Source of the DNA: Prorocentrum cordatum
Taxonomy: Eukaryota; Sar; Dinophyceae; Prorocentrales; Prorocentraceae
Assembly (NCBI GenBank): GCA_963575745.1
Contig: CAUYUJ010022082.1
Span: 429,001-493,000 of the forward strand
Length of the DNA: 64,000 nt
Direction of reading: 5' to 3'
Made by a program: the position numbers and the translations under genes. A model generated the notes under the pieces. That model saw only the letters and a program-made list of their open reading frames with translations, ran no database searches and was not told where the DNA came from. Positions 17,376 through 28,733 of this stretch are shown here, in pieces (the stretch's first letter is position 1; the number at the start of each line of letters is the position of its first letter).

Positions 17376-18262
17376 CCGAGCAGAGGCAGGCTGAGGCCGA
17401 GGCAGGCTGAGGCCGAGGCAGGCTGAGGCTGAGGCGCGCCGAGGCAGGCTGAGGCTGAGGCTGAGGCCAGCTGAGGCTGTGGCAGGCTGAGGCTGAGGCT
17501 GAGGCAGGCTGAGGCTGAGGCCGAGGCAGGCTCAGGCCGAGACAGGCTGAGGTTGTGGCTGAGGCAGGCTGAGGCTGTGGCTGAGGCTGAGGGAGGCTGA
17601 GGCTGAGGCAGGCTGAGGCCGAGGCAGGCTGAGGCTGAGGCTGAGGCAAGCCCAGGCAGGCTGAGGCTGAAGCTGAGGCACTGTGGCTGAGGCTGAGGCT
17701 GTAGCTGAGGCTGAGGCAAGCTGCGGCTGAGGCAGGCTGAGGCTGAGGCTGATGCAGGCTGAGGCTGAGGCAAGCTGAGGCTGAGGCCGAGGCAGGCTGA
17801 AGCTGAGGCCGAGGCAGGCTGAGGCTGAGGCTGAGGCTGAGGCTGATGCTGAGGCAGGCTGAGGCCGAGACAGGCTGAGGCTGAGGCTGAGGCAGGCTGA
17901 GGCTGATGCAGGCTGAGGCTGAGGCCGAGGCAGGCTCAGGCCGAGACAGGCTGAGGCTGTGGCTGAGGATGAGGCCGAGGCAGGCCGAAGTTGAGACAAG
18001 GCGAAGCTGAATGGGGGGGGGAAGGGGGAGGGAGGGGGGGGGGGCTGAGGCAGGCTGAGGCCGAGGCAGGCTCAGGCCGAGGCAGGCTGAGGCTGAGGCT
18101 GAGGCAAGCCGAGGCAGGCTGAGGCTGAGGCTGTGGCGGAGGCTGAGGCAGGCTGAGGCCGAGGCAGGCTGAGGCTGAGGCTGAGGCTGAGGCTGAGGCC
18201 GAGGCAGGCTGAGGCTGAGGCTGAGGCAAGCCGAGGCAGGCTGAGGCTGAGGCTGAAACTGA
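17376..18262. repeat. GAGGCT / GAGGCAGGCT satellite in copy A
   Basis: Hexamer-based array with regular 10-mer interruptions and a G-rich break at 18013-18046. Its minus-strand frames spell long SASACLSLSLPQPQP repeats that are not genes. Confidence 0.9.
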
Positions 18263-18545
18263 GGCAGGCTGAGGCATCCGTAGGAATCCATAGGAATCCG
18301 TGGGAACCCATAGGCATCCTTAGGAGTCCGTAGGCATATGTAGAAATTCGTAGGCATAGTTTAGCATCCTCGGGAGTCCTTAGGAATCCTTAGGATTCCT
18401 AAGGAATCCTTTGGAACCCATAGGAATCCATAGGAATCAGGATTCCTAAGCATTCCTAAGGTTTCTCAAGGATTCCTATGGATTTTTAAGGATGCCTAAG
18501 GATGCCTTAGGAATCTAGGAATCCTTAGGATTCCATTGGGTCCTA
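18263..18545. repeat. TAGGAATCC minisatellite in copy A
   Basis: Many variants of (A/C)ATAGGAATCC and its complement GGATTCCTA, giving local inverted repeats. The block is absent from copy B, which accounts for part of the length difference. Confidence 0.8.
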
Positions 18546-21324
18546 AGGCCGTTGCCACTGCGACTATCATTGCGAATGCGACTGCGACTGCGAGAACAGC
18601 AGAATTCTACAACTGGATTCTCACTTGAATCTTAAGGGGAATACTTCCAGATATGCTTATACACATCGCTGTTAGGTTGCTTTGCTGGGATAATTCAGGA
18701 GCTAGCCCGCGCTCGACTGCCTGCGCCGCCGTCGTGGGATACGGTCAAGATTGGGGTCGAGGGCGACCTCTTATTATCGCGGATGGATGTGAACAGCGCC
18801 TTCTACCGCTGCAAGGCCCCACCCGGCGCCGCCGACATCTTCGCCCCGCCCGCGGCCTCGGCGAAGCAGCTGCGCACGCAGGGCCCAGGGCTCAGCCCGG
18901 GCATGGCATTGCCCGGGTGAGGAGTTCGCCGCGCCCCATCAGGAGGTGACGGCTACGGGTTGGTCGTGGGATTCATATTTCTGCCAGGCCATGGTCGCGG
19001 CCGCCGCGATGTGCGCCGGCGTGCACGGCGACGTTTTCCAGCTCGACAAGAGGCAGGCGCCGCCCGACGTCCGCGGCGAAGGCTGCGGCGCCGCCACCGG
19101 CGTGGACAACGCTGGGGCGGCCGGCGCCAACGAGCGCGTCGCGCAAGGCATGGCCGAGCGCAGGCGCAATCAGCTGTGGCGGCGGATAGGCCGCAGTGCA
19201 AGGAGGTCGAGCACGGCTCGTCGGGGGCGCAGATCACGGGCGCGACGCTGGATCGCGCTACCGGCCGAATATCTGTTGGGCACAAGCGGCGCTGGAAAGT
19301 GTGACCCGCGATCTCTGCTATCGTCGACGACGGCTACGCCTCTGGGGATGCGTTGCACCAGGATCTCGGCCACTACACTTGGTCGGCCATGCTGCGCCGC
19401 TGTCTCTCATGCATGCCTCGCGCCGTCTATGAGTTCATCGAGCTCTTTTAGAACGAACCTAGGTGGATGGCGGGCTTGCTGCCGCTGGCATGCGCCGATG
19501 CTAAGCGGCCGCGGCCTGACGTCGTCACCGCTTCTGACTCCGAGTGCGCCAGCGCTACCGACAACGGCGGCTTCGGCGTGGCGGCCGGGACTTCCCCTCC
19601 CGATGCGATCAGGCACCAGGGTTGGCAGAGCGAGAGGTGGCGGCGCGCCGTCGAGGCCGCAGCGGCCGCGCGCCAGCGCGCCCGTAGCGAGGCGCCCTCA
19701 GACACGGCAGTTTGCAGGCGCCCCCCGAGCTCCCGCCAGACGAAGTCCCCGTGGATTTCTTTGACATCTCCAGGCGCGACATGGGGGACTTCCCCGACTG
19801 TAGCCCGAAGGTCAGAGGGCGTTGGCGGCGGGCCGAGGGCATCGCGTCTTCTGCGGGGCGCTCCGCCGCCATCGCAGCCAGGGGCCGTCCCCGGTCGCGG
19901 CATCAGTTCCACCATCGCCACCTTGCTGGGCTACAGCATGGACTTCGTTCTGGCGCGGGCCAGGGGCAGAGCCGCCGACGCAGTCGTTGACAGTCGCTGC
20001 CATCAGTTGGCCGCGCTCTCTTTGTCGTCAGACTCTAAATTCAATGTCTCGTTGGCTGCCCTCCGAGTTCAACGCGGCAGACGGCGCCTCCTGGCCCGAG
20101 GGCCAGCCGCCGGTCGGCGGCGGCGGACGCGACCCCAGCGACGCCCGACCACCCTGGGGCGATCGGCCAGGAGGTGCGTTCGCCACTTGGGCAGGCTGCG
20201 ACGAGCTGGCTAGGGGCGGAGGCCCTCGCGAGGCACTGGGCGAGTTCGACGACGGCCGCTGGCAGTCTGCGGGCGCCGGCAACCCATTGAAGCATCTCGG
20301 CTTCGAGGGCGCCGCCGACCACGACGTCGATTCCAGCTCGGACACCGGCTCCGGGGGCAGCTTCCGCACACGCGGGCTGCGATGCGAGCCCGACGACGAC
20401 TTGCTTTCGGAAGGCTTCGAGAGTCAGCGGCGCCCGCGCGGGCGCGCTTCGTTCCGGTCAGCATGACCATGGCAAAGATAACCCTAGCCCTCGGCCGGTT
20501 CAAGATGAAGGAGCGCCCCGCGGACGACGGGGCTTGACCAGGCGGCCCTTCCACGGCGGCCGCGGAGATCACAATGGCGGGAATGGATGAGCGTCTCCCT
20601 GCGCGCGGCATTCGGCGACGATTCGGGCGCGAATTTCACCGCTGCTGCCGCTAGCCGCGACGGAGAAGTACCCCTAGGTCTCTTCTCAGGATCAGAATGC
20701 CATGCCAAACAGTTTGGCTGCAGGGTGAGAGTTGCATCAGTTTTGAGTCCTTTAAAGGGCCCGACTTTGATTTTGACGAACCTGCGGTTCTGAGCGTTGT
20801 TTTGGGTTGGTTGAGGGGCCGTAGAATCAAGGGCATTGTTGCGGCCGTTCCCTTCGGTAGTTGGACCCTTGCCGTCTTTAAGCAAATGTGTCGCAGCTGG
20901 TGCCCTCGTGGGATCCCTGATGCCACCCCTGCTGAGCACGCCCGTCTGACCATTGGCAGTTGCACCATGGGCATTGACTCGTGGCTCGTGGACTAATTCG
21001 CGCTTGCATTCGATTTGTTACCCCTCTCCTCGTCGAGAACCCCCATGCCTCGAAGGCCTGGAAAGACACTTTGATGGTCGCTCTCTGTGCTCGCAGGTCT
21101 AGTGAGCAGCTCGCAATCGATCAGTATGCGCTCGGCCCGTTTCTTCGGTTGGCATTCGCCCCAACTCGAGAATCAAAACGTTATGTGCCATGGCCGCGGC
21201 GCGTGTCGCTTCTCGCAGAAACCGCGCGTCGCGCTGAGGGGTAAAGTGCCTGGTGGCAGCGTCAACTGCACCGCTCTCGCTGCCGCCCGCCCGAAGCATA
21301 TGCGCAATGCTGTCGCCCTCTGGC

Positions 21325-22105
21325 TATCCAGGTCCTGGGGTGCCATTCGCGGGGTTCAGCTGTCTCGTATCTCTTGTTCGGTTCTTTCAGTGCCTCAGGC
21401 GGCCCCGGGGCATAGTGGGCCCGGCAATGCATGTCGAGTGGCCTCCGAGAGGCGCATTTGAAGTCTTCGGTGCCTGTCGCGCCCGGGCACCTCTTCGGCG
21501 TCTGAGTTGATTCGCCAAGCAGGTAGTTTAGACGGAGATTTGGGAAAAAGGCGTCGCGATGCCCCCCTCTTGGGCGCTTCCCTGTTGAGCGCCCCCGATG
21601 CGAGGGGGGGGGGGCGGTAGGGCGCGACGGGAGCTGGCCCCTCGCCGTCGCCTTGCGTCGCCTCCTGGGTGGCACTCGTCGCCGCGGCTGGACTCGCCGT
21701 GGAAAGCTGGCCAGAATGCGCTTCGGGAGAGGCCCGGGGAGCGCCGACGTCGACGTCTTCTTCGGGTTCCCCCGGAGAGGGGCGACGGGGGGGGGGGCGC
21801 GCAGGGGCGGGCGCGGCCGGGGCCCGGCCTCGCAGCGGTCGGCCTAGGGGTTGCTCTGGGGAAGCAGCAACCAGGGCAGCGCGCGGTCGCAAAGTCGTAG
21901 CTGCGCCATCGGGGGGTGGCCCTGTTCGGGATTTCGGCAGGCGGGCGGCGCAGTGGGCGGGGGGGCGGGGCGGCAGACTGCAGGGGCGAGGGGGGTGCTG
22001 GGGCCGAAGGGGCGCGGGGGAGTTGAACGTCAGACGGAGTGGGGGGGGGTCTGGGGGGGCGTGGGAGATGGGGAAGTGCGCAGCAAGTCGCATAAATTGT
22101 CAAGG
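21325..22105. other. G-rich region with multiple poly-G runs
   Basis: Runs of 8-12 G occur at about 21603, 21789, 21958 and 22042. Proline/arginine-rich minus-strand frames are composition artefacts. Clustered G-runs could form G-quadruplexes; no gene is supported. Confidence 0.5.
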
Positions 22106-22190
22106 TGATCCTTGCTCATTGCAGTTGTTCGGCGTGGCACGCAGCATGGCTGGAAAGTGAAATTCAGGAGCTGCTCGTCCTTGCGCTGGC

Positions 22191-22649
22191 GTGCGCGTTC
22201 GGAACTTGCCGGTCCATTGTCTGAGAGCGTTTTTTTTTGTCCTTGGACCTGCCAGGTCAGAGTTCGGCTCTCTGCAGCGAATGTGGCTTCCTTATACGAT
22301 GTCAACGAATTTCAATATCAACGTGTACTTTGTGCGCGTCGAATCGGCGCTCCCGCGCAGCCTTCGCACCTTGGTTGCGTCGGCGCTGATCGTCCAGATT
22401 TCAGATTGTATGCGTTTCCGCCGTGCCTGCGAAGAATCCTCGGCATGCATCAGTCGGGCCACCAATGCCGCGGTGTCGTTGCGTTCCCGGCGCGGCGAGC
22501 TCAGCGACCTCATGCTGCAGCGGCAGCGCAAGCAAGGCCAGCGGCCGCCCTGTCCGCGCGGTCGCCTTCAGCCTTCATCTTCTGAGCCGGCGCAGGCGCC
22601 CGGCCGCCAATGGAGGGGCGGGCCCCGATCGGCGTGGCCAACGGAATAG
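22191..22649 (+). CDS. Unrecognised ORF of ordinary composition
   Basis: A 152-codon frame with balanced composition between the G-rich region and the heptamer array. Residues ~45-110 (NVYFVRVESALPRSLRTLVA then SDCMRFRRACEESS) look helical and protein-like; the tail turns basic and proline-rich. No family is recognised. It may be an exon or a chance frame; nothing in its neighbourhood suggests a function. Confidence 0.2.
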   Translation: MRVRNLPVHCLRAFFFVLGPARSEFGSLQRMWLPYTMSTNFNINVYFVRVESALPRSLRTLVASALIVQISDCMRFRRACEESSACISRATNAAVSLRSRRGELSDLMLQRQRKQGQRPPCPRGRLQPSSSEPAQAPGRQWRGGPRSAWPTE

Positions 22650-22849
22650 CTCAGCACGCCGTGCTGACCTGTCGTGATTCTGGCTGGGGCTTCTTAGATG
22701 TCCGCCGCGCTTCCAGCAAAAACCTGGAAAGCAGCGGCGCGCGAGAAGACTGTCTAGCGCGCGCTCGCGCCGCGCCATTGCCCGCGCGCCCGTGGACGCG
22801 CGGATTCGCTCATTCACTCCGAACACCGCGCAAACGCGCGCCCGCGCAC

Positions 22850-23330
22850 GCGCGCGCGACGCACAGCGCACAACGCACGCGCACAACGCACACGCACCCG
22901 CACAGCGCACAACGCACAGAGCACAACGCACAACTCACAACGCACAACCTACATATAACGGCGCACAACGCACGGCGCACAACGCACAACGCACAACGCA
23001 CGACGCACGACGCACGACGCACAACGCACAACGATGCACAACGCACAACGCACAAAGCACAACGCACGACGCGCAATGCGCAACGCACAACGCACAACGC
23101 ACGACGCACAACGCACAACGCACAACGCACGACGCACAACGCACAACGCACGACGCACAACGCACAACGCACGACGCGCAACGCACAACGCACAACGCAC
23201 GACGCACGACGCACAACGCACAACGCACGAGGCACGACGCACGACGCACATCGCACATCGCACAACGGACAACGCACAACGCACAACGCACAGCGCACAG
23301 CGCACAACCCACGCGCACACGCACGCACGC
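22850..23330. repeat. ACGCACA heptanucleotide array
   Basis: About 65 units of a 7-bp motif with A/G variation at one position (CGCACAA or CGCACGA). Because 7 is not divisible by 3 the array is open in several phases on both strands and yields NAQRTTH-type and ALCVVRC-type frames. It is not the TTTAGGG telomere motif. Confidence 0.9.
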
Positions 23331-23635
23331 ACCCACACGCACACGCAGACACACGCGCACGCGCACGAACTTGTTGAGATCGGTATATCGCGCGGGCGTT
23401 TAGCGAGGGGGCGCGAGCCAGCCAGGGGCGCGTGGATATTGTCACTGGGGCGACGAAGCCTCCAAGATATCATGGCCTCCACTTGCTTCCTTCCATGCGT
23501 GTTTCCTGCCCCTCCCTCCGTGCAGATACCTCCGGCCATGGTGCGCGAGCCCCCCTCCCAGCCATCCTCCTCCGCGGCTGACCGCGCGTGCAAATCAAAG
23601 CACCCGCGTGAACGCAACGTGGTCGTGTAGGCAGT

Positions 23636-23945
<310 letters not shown>

Positions 23946-24113
23946 CATTAACAGGCAAAGATAGGCGGACAAGTGGGGGAGCCCGCGAGGGGCGTGGAAG
24001 AGCGCACAGCGGCGAGGTTTCCCAACTTCCTGGCCACCTCATCTCAACTCTCTCCCCCGTCGCGCTTTCCGGGGCTGCGCGATGCTTTCATTGTCCTTTT
24101 CCTCCTGCTTTTC

Positions 24114-24162
24114 CTCCTCCTCCTCCTCCTCCTCCTCCTCCTCCTCCTCCTCCTCCTCCTTG
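24114..24162. repeat. (CTC)n microsatellite
   Basis: About 16 pure trinucleotide units. Confidence 0.9.
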
Positions 24163-24294
24163 TGAGCCTCAACCTGCGCCGCATGATTCCGTCGGTGCCC
24201 GACGGCGCGGCGTCCCCGACGGCGCGATGCAAGTGCACTACGCGTCCCCGTAACGCCCAGCTCTGTGCAGGCGGCGCGCGCTCTTCCAGACCCT

Positions 24295-25015
24295 TGCGGG
24301 CGCCCTCTTCTCAGGGGCAACGTTGGGGGGGGCATGTGCTCACGGGGGACGCGTCGACCCGCCATGACCCATGCATCGCCGACAGGAGGCCCAATAGCTC
24401 CAACCTCGCCCAGGACCGTGCGGCTACGCTAACGGGGGCCCAATCGCCGACTGATCGGCGATGCATCGCCGATTCCACGTCGATGTTTTCCTCCCTCCCC
24501 TAGCATTCGCTGTGGCCTCTCCTGGCCCCCAAGCGATCGGCGACGGGCCGTGAGGTAAGGTCCGTGGGGGTTCGATGTCACCGCGCGGTGTGTCACCGCA
24601 CTGTTTCGGGGCTCACATTCCCACATTCAGCCTTGATTTGACGTCGCATTTTTTCGTGACGCTGACCCCCATAAGTCTGGACCTATTCCCGGGCACCGGC
24701 TCTTCATCTCGAGCCGTGCGGTCCCGAGGCCCGCGGGGGGCCTGCAAAGGCGAAACACCTCCCGTCACGTTTTTTGTCCTATGCGAGGGGGTTTGGGGAA
24801 GTCCCCACATTCAGCTTCATTCGGTGTCCTCCCGGGGCAACGATAGGGGGATAGCTTCAGGGGGAGAAGCATCGAGCTGGAATCGGCGATACGTCGCCGA
24901 TAGATCGGCGATAAGTCCCCGATAGCGAATCCGCGCGTTCCTGTGCGGGGTGGGCTATCGAACCGCTATCGACGATGTATCGCCGATTCCTGCCCGATGT
25001 TTCCCCCCCCCCCCT
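24295..25015. repeat. Diverged repeat pair carrying TCGGCGAT..ATCGCCGA palindromes
   Basis: Segments 24310-24500 and 24827-25010 share GGGGCAACG, several ATCGCCGA palindromes (24376, 24449-24472, 24883-24912, 24966-24986) and a CGATGTTT(T/C)CC end followed by a pyrimidine run. In between, CCCACATTCAGC occurs at ~24620 and ~24806. Confidence 0.55.
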
Positions 25016-25395
25016 CGAGCTGGTTTCCTAATGGTTTAACATCATAACTCGGGCCTCCTACCTACGCCCGTTCGAGACGATCTGGGAACCCCCAGGACGC
25101 CCGCGGCGAGGCGCAGCCGCTGGAAGGCATCCCGAAGCTGGAAAGCTGCTGAGAACCCACGAAGACGCTTCACAAACTTTGAAAACGTCGAACCTCGTCA
25201 CTTCCTCACCCCCTCAAGCATGGCAGCCCCCCCGCAGGACGCGGACAGGCTGGCCGAGCAGATGCCCTGAGCCTATAGCTTATCCAACCCTACCGTTGCC
25301 CCTGCGTCCTGCCCCCCCGCCTTGGCTGACCCCTCCGCGCATCCTCCACTCACTCCTCATACTCCTCTCCCCGTTGCTCCCCTGATCCTCCCTCC

Positions 25396-25525
25396 TGTGC
25401 TCCTTCTTCCTCCTCCTCCTCCTCCTCCTCCTCCTATTCCTCTTCCTCTCCTTCCACCTCCTTTCTCCTCCTCCTCCCCCTCCTCCTTCCTCCTCCTCCT
25501 CCTCCCCCTCCTCCGTCTTCCTTCC
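25396..25525. repeat. (CTC)n-rich tract
   Basis: Interrupted CTC/TCC repeats on the plus strand. Confidence 0.85.
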
Positions 25526-25756
25526 TTTCTTCCCCTTCCTCCCCATACTACCGTTGCACCTCAGCCCTGCCCTGACCTCGCCTCCAGCTGGCCCTCCGCC
25601 GCGTTGTCGCCGCGCCCGCGGAGGCCGGGAAGGGCGGCGCGAGCAGCTCCAGGACCCGCCCCACTCCCGTCGGCGCGTCGCCGCCGCCCGCTTTCGCGGC
25701 GGGAGGAGGGTCGGAGGCGTGGAGAGGAGGGAGATGAGGGGCGGAGGGGAGGTTGG

Positions 25757-25805
25757 ATGGGGAGGAGGAGGAGGAGGAGGAGGAGGAGGAGGAGGAGGAG
25801 GGGAG
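25757..25805. repeat. (GGA)n microsatellite
   Basis: About 14 units, 85 bp upstream of the first recognisable part of a truncated LINE-like RT. Confidence 0.9.
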
Positions 25806-25889
25806 GACCCGTTGGGACTGGAACCACAGCCCGGCAAAACGCAGACGTGGTCATCCCGGACCGCGTGTCCTCCCAGCTTGGAGGCGCAC

Positions 25890-27637
25890 TGGCAAGCCTG
25901 CGGCCTGACGCTGGTCGGGGCACCGCTCTCCGAGCAGCCGCAGCCGCGGAAGCTCCCGCGCCTGGACGAGGGGCGCCGGGCTGATTTGGGCGCGGCCGAC
26001 TACCCGACGGAAAGCGCCGAGGACGCCGCCAGACGGGTCGCGAGCTGCTCTCGAAGGTCGCCGAGTTGCCTTCGCTGGCCTCCCCGCGCCTGCCCGCGGC
26101 GCAGACGGCGGCCCTGCTCTGGCGGCACCTGCGAGAACGGCAAGCTGACGCACGCACTGCGCACGACGCCCCCCGGGCAGGCGCGGCTGGCCTCGGCGGC
26201 CTACGACGCTGCCTTCCGGCCGCCTACGAAGAGCTCGGGCACCTCGACTCGCTGTCGTCGCAGCGGCAGCGCCGCCGACCCCCGCTGCGCTTGGGCGGGT
26301 GCGGCCTCCGCAGCCAGGAGGAGCTGGCCCCAGCGGCCTGGGCGTCTTCCTGGGCGCAAGGCCCCATGGCTGCCCTGACGGAGCGGACGGGCCCGGCCTC
26401 CCTGGACGACCTGGGCGCGAGCCCTCTGCCGCTCGCCGCTGCCTGCCGGAGCAGCCGCGTCGGGCTCGCGGCGCCCCCGCCGCCGCCGCCCCGCTGGTGC
26501 GTTGACGGCCCCGCCTGGGCCTAGCTCGCAATGCGCCTCTGAAGAAACTCCAAGAAGGCGCTCGCCGCAAGGATAGACCAAGAGAACTCCACCTCCTTGC
26601 TGGGCCCCCTGGACTCCGAGGAGGACCAGGCGCTGCTCCGTTCCCGCGGCGGGCCAGGCGCGGCAGGCTGGCAGACTGCCTCGCCCGGCGAGAGCGGGCA
26701 GCAGCTGGGCGACGCTGACTTCTGCTCCGCGGCTCGCTGCCTCCTGGGCCAGGCAGGGCGCGGCGCCCCCGGGGGCCACCTGCCAAGATTGCACCCGCAC
26801 TGGGGAGTGGGCTGGCCAGCGCAGCGGCGACCCGCTCTGCTCGAAGGCTCGCCGCGCCTGGCGCTGCGCGCGCGGGGGCGGGCTGAAGGAGCGCGGCGGC
26901 GACCTGGGGGCCGCGCGAGAGCGAATCCACGCTCTGTGCGGCTGCTGCGTTGCGCGGCAGACGCCAGCGCCGGCCTGGGGCCGCTGGCGCTGGCGCTGCG
27001 CTGGCTGCGAGGCAGGCGGCGCGGCGGCCGCGCGCCCAACGTCGGAGGCGGCCTGCGCCAGGGCTGCGGGACTACGCTGCGACGGCCAGGCGCGAGGAAA
27101 CCATCCTCGACCTGCAGAGCTCCAGCGGGCGGACGCCCCGCGGTTGCTCGTCGACGTCGCGGCGCGCTACGGCGTCCCTGGCGACGCCGACGGGCTCCGC
27201 GCCGCCGCGGTGCGTGACGGCGCCGTCAGCAGGGACGCCGAGGCTGACGCGCGCGCCGCGTACCCTGCAGGGCGTGCGCCGCGGCGCACGGTGCCACTCG
27301 CGCTCGAAACGGGCGGCTGCCACGGCCCGGCCGCCCTGCGCCAGCTGCGGCGCTTGGCGCGAGACCGCGCGCAGCTCCTGGCCAGGGGCGACGGCCCGGC
27401 GGCCGCGGCGGCAACCAGCACCCTGGTGCGCCGCTGGGGCGCCGAGCTATCGGCGGCGCTCCAGGCCGCCACGGCGCGCCAGTTGCGCGCGGCGCTCGGG
27501 GCGGAAGCGGGGCGGCCGCTCGCCCAGGCCGCCCTGGCCGCCTCGCTGGCCAGGCGAGCTGGCGCGCCGGCGGGCGACCGGCGCTGGGCTCGCCAGGAGG
27601 CGAAGGGGTTGTACACCGCGGGCGCGGCGCTCACGTA
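25890..27637 (+). pseudogene. C-terminal part of a LINE-like reverse transcriptase, frameshifted
   Basis: Post-catalytic text of a plant/algal-style non-LTR RT across several phases: LTLVGAPLSE (~25900), GKLTHALRTTPPGQARLASAAYDA (~26140-26210), PLRLGGCGLRSQEELAPAAW (~26280-26340), REETILDLQ (~27090-27115), then an intact last frame 27144-27638 with LVDVAARYG, VPLALETGGCHGPAALRQL and RRWGAELSAALQAATARQLR, ending in TAG. These are the blocks that usually follow the RT thumb in this family; the fingers, palm and endonuclease are missing, the 5' truncation typical of LINE insertion. The family resemblance is from memory of conserved block order. Confidence 0.6.
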
Positions 27638-27715
27638 GTTCAGAGTAGCGGGGGGGGGGGGCAGGAGGGGAGGAGGAGGGGGGAAAGGGTCAGAGGAAGG
27701 GTGGGAGGGAGGGAG

Positions 27716-27940
27716 GGTTGATGATGATGATGGTGATGATGATGCCAATAAAGGGGTGATGATGTTTATGCTGTTGTTGGAGATGATAAAGTTGGTGGTG
27801 ATGCTGCTGATGATGACGATCATTATGATGAAGGTGTTGTTGCTGTTGGTGGTGATGTTGCTGTTGGTGTTGATGTTGTTGTTGTTGTTGGTGGTGTTGT
27901 TGCTGTTGTTGTGTTTGTTGTTCTTGTAGTTGGCGTTGTT
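27716..27940. repeat. GAT and GTT trinucleotide tracts
   Basis: Interrupted GAT units then GTT/GCT units, directly after the LINE-like fragment. Confidence 0.85.
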
Positions 27941-28643
27941 GTTGTCATGGTTGGTTTTTCGTGCCCGAGGAATAGCTATCGTTGATCCCCCCCGCCCAGT
28001 GCACATTAAAGTCTTGGGTGTCGAATTGCGCCCCTGGCCCCCGAGTTACAACGACAACGGTTCCCGCCTGATATTTCTTCACAATGGATTCCCACCGCGC
28101 TCTCGCGCGGGATTTCCTTGAAATTCATTCAGAGAGCTCGCTCTCGCGTGCTTCCTCGCATTGTGTTCAGACGCCGCGCCCTCGACACTCAGGAATCACG
28201 CCCTGGCTTTGTCTCATCCCACGATTTACTTACGAATCGCTGTATCGCTGGGCATTCCCCCGCGGTTCATGCAGGACGCACGCTTCAGCAACCCGCCAAC
28301 TCGACCTGGCCACTTGTGCCCGCCTTCAACCCGCCTGTTCGGATCTACCCTCCCGGTTTGCCGGTTCTGCCACGTGCTTTCTGGTCCTAGCCCCCCTTTC
28401 GCTACTCGTCTCTCTCGTGCGTGTTCCATCCTCCTCCCTCCCCTTTCTTCCTTTTTCCCATCCGTCCTCTTCTCCCCTGCTGTACGACTGCATACAATTC
28501 GCTGTGGGTGCGAAGGATCTAATACCCCCAAGGGTGTAATATCGACGACCAAGAGGGCGGGTGTCTCAGGATTTGGATATACGTGTCGAATGGCACGCGA
28601 TCGGATAAGAGCGAACCATATTAAGATGATTGTTGGTTTTGAT
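27941..28643. other. Intergenic region without recognised content
   Basis: Frames of 90-190 codons exist but are serine/proline-rich and overlap one another. No motif is seen. Confidence 0.3.
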
Positions 28644-28654
28644 GGTGGTGATGC

Positions 28655-28697
<43 letters not shown>

Positions 28698-28733
28698 GCC
28701 GCTGCTGCTGCTGCTGTTGTTGTTGTTGAACAT
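28644..28733. repeat. (GTT)n and (GCT)n microsatellite
   Basis: About 15 GTT units, then GCT units, then GTT again. Confidence 0.9.

Larger units (their letters stand above)
16748..18692 (+). mobile_element. ~1.9-kb non-autonomous repeat element, copy A, inserted in an RT gene
   Basis: Homologous in reverse orientation to 38607-40178. Order: left end with ACAGCGAAGACTGATAGG (16757-16774), an AAAGAGAGCATC block, ~75-bp tandem units (16880-17375), a GAGGCT/GAGGCAGGCT satellite (17376-18262), a TAGGAATCC minisatellite (18263-18545), and a right end with ACATCGCTGTTAGG and TTGCTTTGC. AACAGCGA near the left end and TCGCTGTT near the right end form short inverted subterminal repeats, the hallmark of a TIR-type transposon. 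No transposase is encoded. RT-coding text resumes in the same phase on both sides, which locates the insertion. No clear target duplication is seen. Confidence 0.75.
16515..21320 (+). pseudogene. Decayed RT / RNase H / methyltransferase-like retroelement gene
   Basis: A pol-like gene broken by frameshifts, stops and one large insertion (16748-18692). Fragments in order: RT fingers KDGRLCMILDARAVNDIF (to 16749); RT motif A LSRMDVNSAFYRCKAPPG (~18770-18825) after the insertion; motif B GWSWDSYFCQ (~18955-18990); degenerate motif C GVDNAG (~19100); thumb/connection DLGHYTWSAMLRRCLS (~19365-19410); RNase H start TASDSE with downstream SERWRR (~19520-19645); RNase H end SRWLPSEFNAADGASW (~20045-20095); then a C5-methyltransferase-like stretch with VPFGSW (~20850), RACIRFVTPLLVENPHASK (~21000-21055) and FSQKPRVALRGK (~21215-21250). 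The GWSW / VDN type differs from the DIRS-like RT at 7.3-8 kb. Phase changes occur in at least five places, so it is non-functional. Confidence 0.75.

Noticed and set aside
16880-18320. Long minus-strand frames rich in SASACLSLSLPQPQP and similar plus-strand frames at 38.7-39.6 kb
   Set aside because: Products of GAGGCT satellite DNA that stay open in all phases.
21395-22093. Proline/arginine-rich minus-strand frames
   Set aside because: They mirror poly-G runs on the plus strand and show no motif.
22850-23330. Telomeric repeat
   Set aside because: The unit is ACGCACA, not TTTAGGG or a permutation of it.
22792-23403. NAQRTTH repeat proteins
   Set aside because: Heptamer array open in several phases; no independent coding evidence.
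24560-24590. tRNA B-box-like GGTTCGAT near 24567
   Set aside because: No cloverleaf can be built around it.
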